This document shows positions 25,172 to 34,322 of a stretch of DNA of 55,318 bases, piece by piece (the stretch's first letter is position 1; each line of letters opens with the position of its first letter). The stretch lies in NCBI GenBank assembly GCA_012729725.1, contig JAAYCO010000111.1, positions 1 to 55,318 on the forward strand, read 5' to 3'. The notes under the pieces are model-generated. The model saw only the letters and a list, made by a program, of their open reading frames with translations, made no database searches and was not told the origin of the DNA. This stretch comes from Planctomycetota bacterium. Lineage in GTDB: Bacteria > Planctomycetota > Phycisphaerae > SM23-33. Made by a program: the position numbers and the translations under genes.

Positions 25172-26566
25172 TCAGAATTCCGCGCTTCTTGGAGTGCGAG
25201 GATATGGAATCACGTCCCTGATGTTCGCCATGCCCGTGATGAACTGCACGACCCGCTCAAGACCCAGCCCGAAACCCGCGTGCGGCACAGAGCCATAGCG
25301 GCGAAGGTCGCAGTACCACCAATAGCTGTCAGGCTCCAGATTCATGGCTCTCATTCGCTCATTGAGGACATCCAGCCGGTCTTCGCGCTGGGAACCGCCG
25401 ATTATCTCGCCGATCCTGGGCACAAGAACATCCATCGCAGCCACGGTCTTCTGGTCGTCGTTCATCCTCATGTAGAAGGCTTTGATGGATGCCGGATAGT
25501 CGCTGATAATAACAGGCTTGCCGAATACTTCTTCTGTGATGTACCTCTCATGCTCGGTTTGCAGATCCAGGCCCCACTGGATCGGGTAATTCCAGGTCTT
25601 GCCGGATTTCACCAGACGATCCACTGCCTCAGTGTAGCTCAGACGGACGAAATCGTTTCCAAGGACATGCTCCATGGTTGCCAGAACAGTCTTATCCACT
25701 CGCTCATTGAAGAACTGCATGTCATCCGGGCAGCGGGTGAGCACGGCAGAGAAGACATACTTCAGAAATTCCTCAGCCACCCGGGCATCTCCCTGAAGAT
25801 CGCAGAAGGCCATTTCCGGCTCGACCATCCAGAATTCCGCAAGGTGGCGCGGGGTGTTGGAATTCTCGGCCCTGAAAGTAGGGCCAAAGGTGTAGACGTT
25901 GCCCAAAGCGCACGCGTACGTCTCTGCCTCTAACTGGCCTGATACGGTCAGGTACGCTTTGCGGGCGAAGAAGTCCTGCGACCAATCTATCGCCCCCGCC
26001 TGATCCTTTGGCTCTTGACCCGCCGGCAGCGTGGACACGCGGAAGAGCTGCCCGGCGCCTTCACAGTCGCTGGCGGTTATGATAGGCGTGTGCAAATAGA
26101 TGAACCCGCGTGACTGGAAGAACTCATGAATTGCCGCCGAGACCGCATTCCTGACTCTTGCGACCGCGCCGAAGGTGTTCGTGCGGGCGCGCAGATGCGC
26201 CTGCGTGCGCAGGAACTCCATTGTGTGATGCTTGGGCTGGATCGGATAGTCGGCTGGATCGGCCCAGCCAAGAACGCGCAGTTCTCCGGCCTTAAGTTCC
26301 ACTCGCTGCCCCTTGCCCTGCGATTCGACGACCTCGCCGGTCACAAGAACTGAGCAGCCGGCACTAAGCTTCACTATCTCGCCTTCATAGTTGGCAAGGG
26401 TGGCATCGGCGACGATTTGCAGTGCTGCGAGGCACGAACCGTCGTTTATGGTAATGAATGCAAAACCACCTTTGGAAACCCGGCATGTGCGGACCCAGCC
26501 GCCGACTGTTGCCGTAGATCCGGGATTCAGATTCTCAAGCACGGTTTTAACAAGAATTCGATTCAT
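25172..26566 (-). CDS. asnS: Asparaginyl-tRNA synthetase
   Basis: A 464-residue class IIb synthetase. ATG 26566 follows GGAGA and gives the family-typical start [20 protein letters not shown]. Residues ~18-110 form the OB-fold anticodon-binding domain. The catalytic core has motif 2 ([20 protein letters not shown]) and motif 3 ([20 protein letters not shown]). The residue pattern [16 protein letters not shown] at the end favours AsnRS over AspRS. The gene overlaps nothing; the next rightward gene starts about 100 bases away on the opposite strand. Confidence 0.95.
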   Translation of the reverse strand: MNRILVKTVLENLNPGSTATVGGWVRTCRVSKGGFAFITINDGSCLAALQIVADATLANYEGEIVKLSAGCSVLVTGEVVESQGKGQRVELKAGELRVLGWADPADYPIQPKHHTMEFLRTQAHLRARTNTFGAVARVRNAVSAAIHEFFQSRGFIYLHTPIITASDCEGAGQLFRVSTLPAGQEPKDQAGAIDWSQDFFARKAYLTVSGQLEAETYACALGNVYTFGPTFRAENSNTPRHLAEFWMVEPEMAFCDLQGDARVAEEFLKYVFSAVLTRCPDDMQFFNERVDKTVLATMEHVLGNDFVRLSYTEAVDRLVKSGKTWNYPIQWGLDLQTEHERYITEEVFGKPVIISDYPASIKAFYMRMNDDQKTVAAMDVLVPRIGEIIGGSQREDRLDVLNERMRAMNLEPDSYWWYCDLRRYGSVPHAGFGLGLERVVQFITGMANIRDVIPYPRTPRSAEF

Positions 26567-26666
26567 GATGTCTCCAACATATCGCGCAATCGCCCCCATT
26601 GGAAGATACGTGCGCCGGTCGAATCGGGCTCATATTTCAAGACAGGCTATGATTGACCGGTGGAAT

Positions 26667-27326
26667 ATGAAGCACAACGCGGTAGTCCATGAGGAAGAGG
26701 CAATTATACCCGTCGGAAAGGGTGGCATAGTAGGCAACCTCGGCACGCCAAGCGACGCCAAGGCAATGATCATCTTTGCACACGGCAGCGGCAGCGGCCG
26801 GTTCAGCCCCCGTAACCGCGCCGTTGCCCACACGCTTCAGGAATCCCATCTGGCGACACTGCTTGTCGATCTGCTAACTGAGGATGAGCAGCGAGTGGAC
26901 GAAATGACGGCTGAGTTTCGGTTCGACATCGCCCTGCTTTCCACTCGGCTGATTGCAGCAATGGATTGGGCGGCCGTGCAAGACCAGACAGCATCGCTAC
27001 GGATAGGCATATTCGGCGCAAGCACTGGCGCCTCCGCAGCTTTAATGGCAGCCGCCGCTCGTCCTGAAGGGGTTTACGCTATAGTCTCTCGTGGCGGCAG
27101 AACTGATCTTGCCGCCGACAGGATATCGCAGGTTCAGGCACCGGTGCTTATGATCGTCGGCGGCGAGGATCGCATAATACTCGATATCAATCAGATAACA
27201 GCAGCTGCACTGCAAGTTGAGCACAAGATCGAGGTTGTTCCAGGAGCCACCCATCTATTTGAAGAACCGGGCGCACTAGAAAGAGCAGCTGAGCTTACGG
27301 TGGGCTGGTTTGTTTCACATCTTTAG
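26667..27326 (+). CDS. Dienelactone hydrolase-like alpha/beta hydrolase
   Basis: A 219-residue protein. ATG 26667 (MKHNAVVHEE) is chosen since GGTGGA lies at good distance; the frame stays open upstream to 26391 but only over asnS. The alpha/beta-hydrolase layout is clear: AMIIFAHGSGSGRFSPRN (oxyanion loop), nucleophile elbow GIFGASTGASAAL (Ser), acid region VLMIVGGEDRIIL (Asp) and C-terminal VVPGATHLFEEPGALE (His). Such proteins often appear fused or linked with phosphoribosyltransferases; here it stands alone. The substrate is unknown. Confidence 0.85.
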   Translation: MKHNAVVHEEEAIIPVGKGGIVGNLGTPSDAKAMIIFAHGSGSGRFSPRNRAVAHTLQESHLATLLVDLLTEDEQRVDEMTAEFRFDIALLSTRLIAAMDWAAVQDQTASLRIGIFGASTGASAALMAAAARPEGVYAIVSRGGRTDLAADRISQVQAPVLMIVGGEDRIILDINQITAAALQVEHKIEVVPGATHLFEEPGALERAAELTVGWFVSHL

Positions 27327-27338
27327 CGGCCGCATATT

Positions 27339-28148
27339 TTAGTTGATGTGGCTCTTGGGCACAGATGTGATGATCTTCAGCCCGTCATAGGCCAGTTCAA
27401 CCCTCGGCGGTAGCTTGCTTGATATCTCCTTGTGACCAAGCTCATGGGCGATGTGCGTGAAGTAGGTGCGCCCTGCCTTCAGCATGGCGGCGGCATCGAG
27501 GGCCTGGCTGAGGTTGAAGTGTCCGGGATGAGGCCGCAAGCGCAGTGCGTCCAGAACCAGCACGTCAAGATCCCTCAGCATATCCATACTTGTCGGAGGA
27601 ATCTCAGAGCAGTCGGTGCAGTACGCGAAGTCGCCAATTCTGAAACCAAATATCTCGTCCTTGTCGTGCAGTAATGGAACCGGGGTTATGTCGATATCCA
27701 GCACGCGTGTCGGGCCATCGATCACATTGATGGTTATGCTGGGCCTGTCGCCCCCTGAAAACGGGCGTTGGGCATAGCCGAAGCATCTTCTGATGCTTTC
27801 GGCAGTGGATTGGCTGCAATAGCATGGTATGGTGTCGCCGACGATGGCGTTGTATCTGCGGATGTCGTCCAGGCCCATAATGTGGTCTGCATGACCATGA
27901 GTAAACAGAACTGCATCGACCCGCTCCAGATTCTGCTCGATGGCGGCAAGGCGGAATTCCGGTCCGGTGTCTATCACAATCACACTTGGAGGCGCATCCT
28001 CATCGCGCAGCAGACGAATCGCCACGCTGGTTCTAAAACGCCGGTCGCGGGGATCCTCTGATCGGCAGACTGGACAACTGCAACCAATCATCGGAATGCC
28101 GTGAGACGTTCCACTGCCAAGAAACACTACTTCCAGAAAATCAGGCAT
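27339..28148 (-). CDS. PhnP-like metallo-beta-lactamase-fold hydrolase
   Basis: A 269-residue protein; ATG 28148 (MPDFLEVVFLGSGTSHGIPM) marks where family similarity begins, although no strong ribosome site is adjacent. The N-terminal CSCPVC is the structural zinc site of the PhnP group, and the catalytic motif is FTHGHADHIMGLDD, followed by CTDCSEIPP, DALRLRPHPGHFNLSQAL and THIAHELGH. PhnP cleaves cyclic ribose phosphates; relatives process other cyclic or lipoyl substrates. No phn genes are nearby, so the substrate is open. Convergent with the hydrolase gene upstream. Confidence 0.85.
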   Translation of the reverse strand: MPDFLEVVFLGSGTSHGIPMIGCSCPVCRSEDPRDRRFRTSVAIRLLRDEDAPPSVIVIDTGPEFRLAAIEQNLERVDAVLFTHGHADHIMGLDDIRRYNAIVGDTIPCYCSQSTAESIRRCFGYAQRPFSGGDRPSITINVIDGPTRVLDIDITPVPLLHDKDEIFGFRIGDFAYCTDCSEIPPTSMDMLRDLDVLVLDALRLRPHPGHFNLSQALDAAAMLKAGRTYFTHIAHELGHKEISSKLPPRVELAYDGLKIITSVPKSHIN

Positions 28149-28201
28149 TTCACAAGAATACGCTCCGTCATCTGAAAGAACCAGAAAAAGAGAGACGTGA
28201 G

Positions 28202-28242
28202 AAAAAAACAGCCCGGACGTCCAACACCCCGAACGCCCGGGC
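28202..28242 (-). terminator. Rho-independent terminator downstream of the EIIA gene
   Basis: On the minus strand a 9-bp stem (GCCCGGGCG/CGTCCGGGC, one G-T pair) with a 14-base loop is followed by TG and seven T. It lies about 195 bases after the stop of the PTS EIIA gene and would isolate it from the PhnP-like gene. The rest of 28,149-28,437 shows nothing else. Confidence 0.75.
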
Positions 28243-28437
28243 CAACCCGACCCGAAGGTCATTGCATCAGAAATCCACAACTAACTAATGGATCAATGGA
28301 TTCAGCAGAGGGCAACCAGATTATCCCTGAAGCGAGTGCTTCAAGGACACACCTCAGCTTTCAACATACGCATTATCGGCAAAGCCTTGTCAAAACTCCT
28401 CCAAAAAAGACTCCGTTTTACAAAAACGCTGGCAGAA

Positions 28438-28908
28438 TCACGCGCCTGCTTCGGCCTGCTCGGCGTCTTGAATGGCTTTCAGTATCTCTTGTGCGCCCGG
28501 CGCCCGCTCTATTGCCCGTCGGACCCCATCAATGCTCATCAGGCGCGACACCCGCGCCAAGGCCTGAATATGCGGCCCCGTCATGTCCATCGGGCTGAGC
28601 AACAAAATGATCAGCCTGACCGGCTTCTCGTCAACGCTTTCAAAATCAATCTCTTGAGAAGGGCGGCCGATCGCCATCACCAGCTTTCCCACGGCAGTGC
28701 TTTTTCCATGCGGAATCGCCAAACCATTGCCAATGCCGGTGGTGCGAGTTTTCTCTCTTTCAAGAACCGCGCCCAAAGCAGAATTCTTGTCAGAAACATC
28801 GCCCGTCGAGACCAGCAAATCAACAAGCTCTTCAATAGCCTGCTGTTTTGTGCCGGCGCCAAGAGGAATCTTGATCTTGTCTATGGAAATAATATCTGTA
28901 AGTCGCAT
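28438..28908 (-). CDS. PTS EIIA domain protein (PtsN/fructose type)
   Basis: A 156-residue EIIA of the fructose/nitrogen-PTS family, starting at ATG 28908 after CAGGAAAAGG. The phosphorylation site is in TTGIGNGLAIPHGKS (His), followed by LVMAIGRPSQEIDFESVDEK and LIILLLSPMDMTGPHIQALA. Stand-alone EIIA-Ntr proteins are regulators, passing phosphate from EI and NPr rather than moving sugar. No EIIB/EIIC or HPr gene is adjacent. A PTS enzyme I is encoded at 46502 in the island, which could be its donor; this is inference. Confidence 0.88.
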   Translation of the reverse strand: MRLTDIISIDKIKIPLGAGTKQQAIEELVDLLVSTGDVSDKNSALGAVLEREKTRTTGIGNGLAIPHGKSTAVGKLVMAIGRPSQEIDFESVDEKPVRLIILLLSPMDMTGPHIQALARVSRLMSIDGVRRAIERAPGAQEILKAIQDAEQAEAGA

Positions 28909-29062
28909 CAACCTTTTCCTGAAGCCTGCCTTTTGGGACGGATAATGCGGAAAACCTCGCCGGGCGCGCAATATAACGATATGCAAACTGCATGGCAACG
29001 GGAATTGCACGCACCTTGAAAATCCATCTGACCTCGGCTGCAAGACCAGACTTGTCGCCAAC

Positions 29063-29107
29063 AAAAACCGCCTCCTTGTCGGGATGCAATACCCAACAAG
29101 AAGGCGG
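29063..29107 (-). terminator. Rho-independent terminator of the xylose-isomerase-like gene
   Basis: A 16-bp stem with two G-T pairs (CCGCCTTCTTGTTGGG pairing with CCCGACAAGGAGGCGG), an eight-base loop and then five T on the minus strand. It starts about 25 bases beyond the stop at 29132. Confidence 0.9.
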
Positions 29108-29131
29108 CCTGTAGATGAATCTCAAGACGAT

Positions 29132-30163
29132 CTAGTCGCCAAGAAGGTGGTTTATCACGTACATCTCCAGGGCTTCGTAATTGCGCTGTGCAATCAGATC
29201 CGCTTCGAGCTTTGTGTCGAACGAACGAGCTTTCTCAAGCAGCCGCAGGAATATCGCCCTGCTATTGGACAGGTGGCGCATTGCATCGTCGGCCTTCTGG
29301 GTTCGCATGGCCTTGACATCCAGTCCAACCATATGCCCGTCATCAGCGTAACCATGCTTTTCGAGAATCCGAACCTGGTTGAAAGCCCTTCGCAGATCGA
29401 CGGCGCCGAACGTCTTGTCTTGATCGAACTTCAGGCCGTTCTGGTCATTAAGATGCACCGTCCAGAGCTTCTTATGAGCCAGCGCGTAGCCCATTTCGTC
29501 AGATGGATCCAAACCGGCAAGAATTGCATGTGCGCTTTCGATCACGCACCCCACCCGCGAGGCGTCCTTGGTTAACATTCCCAGGCCTATCGCGTGGCCG
29601 ATGGTGGGAATGAAGGTATGATCCATCGGCTCGTTGGGCTTGGCTTCAATGGCGATTCGGATTTTGCCGTCGTAGTCAAACATGGCGTTAATGGCGTCGG
29701 CAATTCTCCTGACTGCAACCACTGAATCCTTGGATTCGCGGATGTAGGTTCCCTCCCTTGCCAGCCAGAACACAATCAGATCAGTACCCAGAGCCTTGGC
29801 GATGTCTATGCAGCGCAGACTTCTTTCCACGGCGTATTTGCGGCAATTCGGATCGTTAGAGGTGTATCCACCATCGATAGTTCGAGGATCTTCCCAAAGA
29901 CGCGGAGCCACAAATTCAGCCTTCAGGCCGTGCTGGTCGAGCTTCTTTTTGACAGCCGAGGCTTCTGCAATGATCTGCTCCTTCGACATGTCGTTCATTT
30001 TCGGCACGGCATCGTCGTCGTGAAATTGCACACCGTCAAACCCCAACTTCTTGTACTGCTCGAGCTTTCTGTCAAATTCGATCGAATCCCTGACAGTCGG
30101 CCCAAAGGGGTCTGCCCCCTCATGGATGTTCCACGGCCCGAATGAGAAAACGTAATTGCTCAT
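29132..30163 (-). CDS. Xylose-isomerase-like sugar isomerase
   Basis: A 343-residue TIM-barrel protein matching group I xylose isomerases along most of its length: FGPWNIHEGADPFGPTVRD, GVQFHDDDAVP (catalytic His48), GGYTSNDPNCRKYA, AIEAKPNEP (Glu173, Lys175), IESAHAIL (Glu209, His212), LKFDQD (Asp247, Asp249) and GLDVKA (Asp282). Aligned to Streptomyces XylA, the metal ligand Asp245 (HIDLN) is replaced by His237 (TVHLN). The enzyme should bind metals, but the substrate may differ from xylose. AGGAGA precedes the ATG. An AraC regulator gene lies directly upstream on the same strand, suggesting sugar-controlled expression. It has its own strong terminator. Confidence 0.85.
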   Translation of the reverse strand: MSNYVFSFGPWNIHEGADPFGPTVRDSIEFDRKLEQYKKLGFDGVQFHDDDAVPKMNDMSKEQIIAEASAVKKKLDQHGLKAEFVAPRLWEDPRTIDGGYTSNDPNCRKYAVERSLRCIDIAKALGTDLIVFWLAREGTYIRESKDSVVAVRRIADAINAMFDYDGKIRIAIEAKPNEPMDHTFIPTIGHAIGLGMLTKDASRVGCVIESAHAILAGLDPSDEMGYALAHKKLWTVHLNDQNGLKFDQDKTFGAVDLRRAFNQVRILEKHGYADDGHMVGLDVKAMRTQKADDAMRHLSNSRAIFLRLLEKARSFDTKLEADLIAQRNYEALEMYVINHLLGD

Positions 30164-30266
30164 AATAGGTCTCCTTTTGTCTTAGTGATAAGCACGCTTG
30201 GTTTTAAAAGCAATTGTGAATCACGCCAAATCGGGCGGTTGAGATGTCATATTCGGTGTCTGTGCG

Positions 30267-31184
30267 TCACGGCATGGGCTCTGTCGTTCTGCGACGGCAG
30301 GCTGCCGGCGTTTGACCGGTGGTCTGGCGAAACACTCGATGGAAGTACCCGGTCTGCGCAAATCCACACCGCGAGGCGATCTCTTTTATCGGCAGTTGAG
30401 ACGTCCTGAGCAGCAATGACGCCTGTTCAACCCTGCGGGACCGCACGTATTCTACTGGACTTGCCAGACCGGCGGATGCGAACATCCTGCGCAGATAGAC
30501 CTCACTGACAAACGCAGCCTCGGCAAGCTCGGTTACGCTCAAGAGAGGGTCGTGCAGACGCTTCTCGACAAGATCCAGCACCGGCTCAAGACGCGTCAGG
30601 AGACGCAGATCCGCGGCAGTGCGCCACGACATGTCGCTACCTAAGTTACGGATAATGCACAAGAGAACCTCGACTATCGCCGCAGTGCACGCGCTGAACC
30701 AACCCGGAGGACGCAGAGCAAACTCTCTGGCCATTGTCATGAAATTACGGCCAAAAGTGTGGTCGGCGGTTTCCCGGTGAACGCCTTCGAGCCCCAGTAG
30801 CCGAGGCACATCTAATGCGCCATATGCGTTGGCCAGAAAATGCACTGTGACCAGCTTCAGTTCTTCACCATCCGCGGGCCAGACACTGTTCTCCACACCG
30901 GACGGCAGCATTATCACGCAGCCTTGGTCGAATTGCAGGAGGTTTTGGGGGTTGCCGATCCAGCACGCCCCTTTGCCACTTTCGATCCAGTACCACATCG
31001 AGTCTTCCAGCTTGCGGGGCAACTGAAGCCAGTGAGCAGCGCAGATCCATCGCCTTGCCGAGATGGGAGTAATGCGAGTTGCGTCCAGAATGCGGTTAAC
31101 GCCCTGGTTCAGGGCGCGGCTTAAAGGCTTAAAGCCCTCAAATGCCTCCGCTCCAAGCGGCCTTGCGCTTGCGATCTGTGACAT
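30267..31184 (-). CDS. AraC-family transcriptional regulator
   Basis: A 305-residue regulator. The N-terminal part (~35-135) resembles a cupin-type sugar-binding domain (WYWIESGKGACWI, GCVIMLPSGVENSVWP). The C-terminal ~100 residues carry the two AraC helix-turn-helix units: LSVTELAEAAFVSEVYLRRM and the signature IKEIASRCGFAQTGYFHRVF followed by TTGQTPAACR. It lies upstream of the xylose-isomerase-like gene, its likely target, and divergent from the URO-D-like gene, which could be a second target. The visible promoter places the transcription start at about the ATG, so a leaderless message is possible. Confidence 0.92.
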   Translation of the reverse strand: MSQIASARPLGAEAFEGFKPLSRALNQGVNRILDATRITPISARRWICAAHWLQLPRKLEDSMWYWIESGKGACWIGNPQNLLQFDQGCVIMLPSGVENSVWPADGEELKLVTVHFLANAYGALDVPRLLGLEGVHRETADHTFGRNFMTMAREFALRPPGWFSACTAAIVEVLLCIIRNLGSDMSWRTAADLRLLTRLEPVLDLVEKRLHDPLLSVTELAEAAFVSEVYLRRMFASAGLASPVEYVRSRRVEQASLLLRTSQLPIKEIASRCGFAQTGYFHRVFRQTTGQTPAACRRRTTEPMP

Positions 31185-31191
31185 GTTTCGA

Positions 31192-31220
31192 ATTGTACCA
31201 TAGTTAGCCCAGTCCGTCCA
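31192..31220 (-). promoter_or_regulatory. Probable sigma-70 promoter of the araC-type gene
   Basis: Minus strand: TGGACG, 17 bp, TACAAT. The expected start is near 31185, adjacent to the ATG at 31184. Confidence 0.5.
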
Positions 31221-31249
31221 TTGCCCGAAATTAAACGCCCAAAGATAAT
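31221..31249 (+). promoter_or_regulatory. Probable sigma-70 promoter of the URO-D-like gene
   Basis: TTGCCC, 17 bp, GATAAT on the plus strand, immediately back to back with the araC-type promoter. It ends 27 bases before ATG 31277. Confidence 0.5.
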
Positions 31250-31276
31250 GGAATCAGAATTCAGGAGATACAGACG

Positions 31277-32485
31277 ATGAATCTGACCCGGCAGGAACAG
31301 GTAGTTCGAGACCTGGCTCAGAAGGTGGTGGCGGCTGCTCATAGCGAGAAGAACCGCCTGATTGTCAAGAGGTGGTTGGACGTCAACGCGCTGCGCAAGC
31401 CGGACAGAGCGCCCGTCTGGTGTCGTCCTGTCGCCTGCTGGCAGGAACTCCTGCCAGATGAGTCGCTTGTCTGTGATGACCCTGTTCTGCGGGATGCCGA
31501 GAAGAACTTCCGCATGATTCTGATCAAGTGGGACATCGATGATGACACCCCTCTTGAAACGTTCTATCCCTTGTCGGCAATCCTGAAGGTCAGTCCGCCG
31601 GACATCTGGGGCGGAAGGCACAGGCAGCTTCCCAACGAATCGCTCGGCGCCTGGAAGTTTGCCCCGGTGCTCTGTGATCCCTCAGACTATGACAAGCTGG
31701 CGATGCCAACGCTGACGTATGACAAGGCTTCCACGGAGCTGGCGGCCCAGAAGTTGAGCGACGTGTTTGGCGACATCCTGCCCGTCCACATCAAGTTCTA
31801 TCCGCCCTATCGGCTGACGCTTGGCACTGCCGCGGCCGACCTGCGCGGAATGGAACAGATGATGATGGACATGATAATCGAGCCACAACTGATGCATAGG
31901 CTAATGGCTCACCTGCGAGATGTTGATATCAGCATCATGGACCAGGCGCAGAAGAACGGATGGATCAGCAGGAACAACACCGGAGGCATGTACACCAGCG
32001 AGAACATCGGGCCGGAGAACAAAAGTGCAACCTTGGAAAACTGCTGGGCAGCTGCAAACTCGCAGGAATACGATCAGGTCTCACCCTCCATGTTCGAGGA
32101 GTTCTGCCTTAACTACCAGATGCCCCTGTTTAAGCGGTTCGGGCTCGTGTCGTATGGTTGCTGCGAGAACCTCACGCACAAGGTTGACGCTGTGCTCAGG
32201 ATTCCCAATCTGCGTATCTTCACTTGCAGCGCGTGGACCAATCTGGACACTGTTCTTGAGAGAATCTCGACGAATTACTGCATCATGTGGCGTCAGAAGG
32301 CCAGCGCCGTTGTCTTTGCCAAGGATGAGAACGAGCTTCGGCGGCAACTTGAGGAGGGAACCAGCAAGTTGCGTGGCCGGCGTTATCAAATCGTCCTGCG
32401 CGAACTGCAAACTCTTGCCGGCAACATGGATCGGCTGCACGTGTGGACAAGGCTTGCCAAGGAAGCCGCGGAGAAATACTGCTGA
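31277..32485 (+). CDS. Uroporphyrinogen decarboxylase-like (URO-D fold) protein
   Basis: A 402-residue protein of the URO-D/methylcobamide-methyltransferase superfamily, with AGGAGA before ATG 31277. Typical stretches are KPDRAPVWCRPVACWQELLP, LPVHIKFYPPYRLTLGTAAA, the helical core EQMMMDMIIEPQLMHRLMAH, and SYGCCENLTHKVDAVLRIPN, where Cys/His residues could bind metal. It lacks the signature of the haem enzyme HemE. In the family such proteins act as methyltransferases or are uncharacterised and are often found next to carbohydrate genes. Divergent from an AraC regulator and a sugar isomerase. Substrate unknown. Confidence 0.75.
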   Translation: MNLTRQEQVVRDLAQKVVAAAHSEKNRLIVKRWLDVNALRKPDRAPVWCRPVACWQELLPDESLVCDDPVLRDAEKNFRMILIKWDIDDDTPLETFYPLSAILKVSPPDIWGGRHRQLPNESLGAWKFAPVLCDPSDYDKLAMPTLTYDKASTELAAQKLSDVFGDILPVHIKFYPPYRLTLGTAAADLRGMEQMMMDMIIEPQLMHRLMAHLRDVDISIMDQAQKNGWISRNNTGGMYTSENIGPENKSATLENCWAAANSQEYDQVSPSMFEEFCLNYQMPLFKRFGLVSYGCCENLTHKVDAVLRIPNLRIFTCSAWTNLDTVLERISTNYCIMWRQKASAVVFAKDENELRRQLEEGTSKLRGRRYQIVLRELQTLAGNMDRLHVWTRLAKEAAEKYC

Positions 32486-32490
32486 TTGGC

Positions 32491-33303
32491 CTATCTGGCG
32501 GCTTTGAACAATCGAACGCATCGATCCAGAAGGGCCGGCATCTGGCCAAGCGGGATCTGGCATGCGGCATCGCTTTTAGCCTGCGCGGGGTCTGGGTGCG
32601 TCTCGATGAACAGAGCATCGGCCCCTGCCGCCACGGCAGCGCCGGCAAGCACAGGCGCGTACTGTCTCTGGCCGCCGCTGCATGAGCCAAGCCCGCCAGG
32701 TTCCTGCACGGAGTGCGTTGCATCAAATACCACCGGAGCGAATTCCTGCATCTGGGGTATGCCCCTGAAATCCGTCACCAGCCGGTTGTATCCGAAAGAT
32801 GTTCCTCGTTCAGTCAGAAGCACATTCTGATTGCCGACTGAACGCACTTTGGCGGCGGCTTCCTTCATGTCCCAAGGGGCCATGAACTGGCCCTTTTTCA
32901 CATTCACGCACTTGCCCGTCCGGGCTGCGGCAACAAGCAGGTCTGTCTGCCTGCAAAGGAATGCCGGTATCTGCAAGGCGTCAAGGGCCTCGCCGACAGG
33001 CGCGGCTTGCGAGACCTCATGCACGTCGGTGATAACCGGCACGCCAACTTGCGATCGCACTTTCTTGAGCCACTCGAGCCCCTGCTGCAATCCAGGTCCA
33101 CGATATCCGGCGACGCTGGATCGGTTCGCCTTGTCGAAGCTGGCTTTGAACACCAGGCCCACGCGTATCTCGTCGCAGATGCGCTTTAGCTCATTGGCTA
33201 CCAGAAGGCACATGTCCAGGCTCTCGGCCATGCAAGGGCCGGCGATCAGAGCAAGCCTGCCTGACCCGAACTCAACATCTCCGATTCGACATTCAAATGT
33301 CAC
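32491..33303 (-). CDS. kdsA: 2-dehydro-3-deoxyphosphooctonate aldolase (KDO-8-phosphate synthase)
   Basis: A 270-residue enzyme joining arabinose-5-phosphate and phosphoenolpyruvate to KDO-8-P for LPS. Visible motifs are LIAGPCMAES, FKASFDKANRSS (family signature), GVPVITDVHE, QIPAFLCRQTDLLVAAARTG, NVKKGQFMAPWDM, TERGTSFGYNRLVTDFRG and DATHSVQEPGG. The start is GTG 33303, eight bases after AAGGAGAA; it overlaps the lipid kinase gene by 11 bases. The frame upstream of the GTG lies inside that gene and is not used. Presence of kdsA implies a Gram-negative envelope with LPS. Confidence 0.95.
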   Translation of the reverse strand: MTFECRIGDVEFGSGRLALIAGPCMAESLDMCLLVANELKRICDEIRVGLVFKASFDKANRSSVAGYRGPGLQQGLEWLKKVRSQVGVPVITDVHEVSQAAPVGEALDALQIPAFLCRQTDLLVAAARTGKCVNVKKGQFMAPWDMKEAAAKVRSVGNQNVLLTERGTSFGYNRLVTDFRGIPQMQEFAPVVFDATHSVQEPGGLGSCSGGQRQYAPVLAGAAVAAGADALFIETHPDPAQAKSDAACQIPLGQMPALLDRCVRLFKAAR

Positions 33304-34234
33304 GGGCGTGCTTCTCCTTCCACGGCCAAACGCCCCTGCGCTGCTGCCGGGGCACCAGCAGTTTGATCTGGGTGGGCAGGACGGATATCTGCAGCGGCGT
33401 CTGAGGGCCTTCGTCGCCGTCAACCTGTGTAGGCACCGGCCGGTCCGTCTCTATTGTGAGGTTCTTGAACTTGCGATATACGATTCCGCCGTCCAGCGGA
33501 TGGAGGCGCAGCAGGGTGAACGCGGCGTGCATCAGCAGGTGAGCCTGTTCTCGGCAGTCAAACACGACCAGGTCCAGCAGGCCGTCATCAAAAAGAGCAT
33601 CGCGGCAGATTCTCAATCCCACTGCATAGCGTGAGATGTTGCCGACGAACGCCAGGCCGAAGTCATTGAACACTTCCTGTCCGTCAGCGACTATCTTCAT
33701 CTTCGGGAAGTCATGCTCCCAGAATGTTCGCCAGATCGGCCAGAAGTAACTCAGATGCGAAATGTGCCCGGTGCGCGTCGACGAGACTCGCCGGACCACC
33801 TCGCCGTCAAAGCCAATGCCCAGGATAAGCAGGAAGTTCTTGCCATTGATTTGGCCGACGTCGCAGTTGACCATTTGCCCGTCGGTGAATATCTGAGCAA
33901 TTCTGGCAGGGTCGCTTGGAATTCGCAGTTCCTTGGCCAGCAGGTTCTCGGTGCCTGCAGGACACGGCAGGATAGGCACATCGGTTCCTGACAGCCCGTT
34001 TGCTATCTCGTTCACAGTGCCGTCGCCGCCCCAGACGGCAACGGCTGCATTGTTGCGGTCGATCGTGCGGACGTATTCCATGCCGTCGCCGGCCCATCGA
34101 GTGGTGTATTCGACCACCTCAAACCCCGCATCCGAAAGAGAGGCTCTCAGGTCGGCAAGCATCAGGTGCTGGCCTCCGTAGCCGCTGTGGGGATTCACCA
34201 CAAGGTGCACAGTTTTTATCGTGCTGCTGGCCAT
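33293..34234 (-). CDS. Diacylglycerol kinase-like lipid kinase (YegS/DagK type)
   Basis: A 313-residue protein of the DAG-kinase catalytic family. Motifs are HLVVNPHSGYGGQ near the N-terminus, VWGGDGTVNEIANGLSGTDV (nucleotide-binding GGDGT) and LPCPAGTENLLAKEL, then GIGFDGEVVRRVS and the C-terminal DGLLDLVVFDC with VDGDEGPQTPLQISVLP. It should phosphorylate a lipid hydroxyl group (diacylglycerol, sphingoid base or similar) at the inner membrane. ATG 34234 lies 12 bases from GGAGGAG. The end overlaps kdsA, so both are one transcription unit, suggesting an envelope-lipid role. Confidence 0.88.
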   Translation of the reverse strand: MASSTIKTVHLVVNPHSGYGGQHLMLADLRASLSDAGFEVVEYTTRWAGDGMEYVRTIDRNNAAVAVWGGDGTVNEIANGLSGTDVPILPCPAGTENLLAKELRIPSDPARIAQIFTDGQMVNCDVGQINGKNFLLILGIGFDGEVVRRVSSTRTGHISHLSYFWPIWRTFWEHDFPKMKIVADGQEVFNDFGLAFVGNISRYAVGLRICRDALFDDGLLDLVVFDCREQAHLLMHAAFTLLRLHPLDGGIVYRKFKNLTIETDRPVPTQVDGDEGPQTPLQISVLPTQIKLLVPRQQRRGVWPWKEKHARDI

Positions 34235-34254
34235 GCTGTAATGATTCTCCTCCA

Positions 34255-34286
34255 GGCGGCAACGGGGCCCAAACGCCCCTGCCGCC
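34255..34286. repeat. Imperfect hairpin upstream of the lipid kinase gene
   Basis: A 12-bp interrupted stem (GGCGGCA + GGGGC pairing with GCCCC + TGCCGCC) with a two-base bulge and a six-base loop. It sits in the predicted leader of the leftward lipid kinase mRNA, just ahead of its ribosome site; no U-tract follows. Confidence 0.5.
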
Positions 34287-34294
34287 AAATCGCC

Positions 34295-34322
34295 TTGCAG
34301 AGCTCGATCTTGTGGCTATAAT
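34295..34322 (+). promoter_or_regulatory. Sigma-70 promoter of the TPR/alpha-CTD gene
   Basis: TTGCAG, 16 bp, perfect TATAAT (34317-34322), leaving about 60 bases to ATG 34391. Its -10 overlaps that of the divergent kinase promoter. Confidence 0.6.

Noticed and set aside
33326-34282. Exact 14-base repeat CCAAACGCCCCTGC at 33326-33339 and 34269-34282 flanking the lipid kinase gene
   Set aside because: One copy is inside coding sequence, and two copies of a GC-rich 14-mer are too little evidence for a mobile or regulatory repeat.
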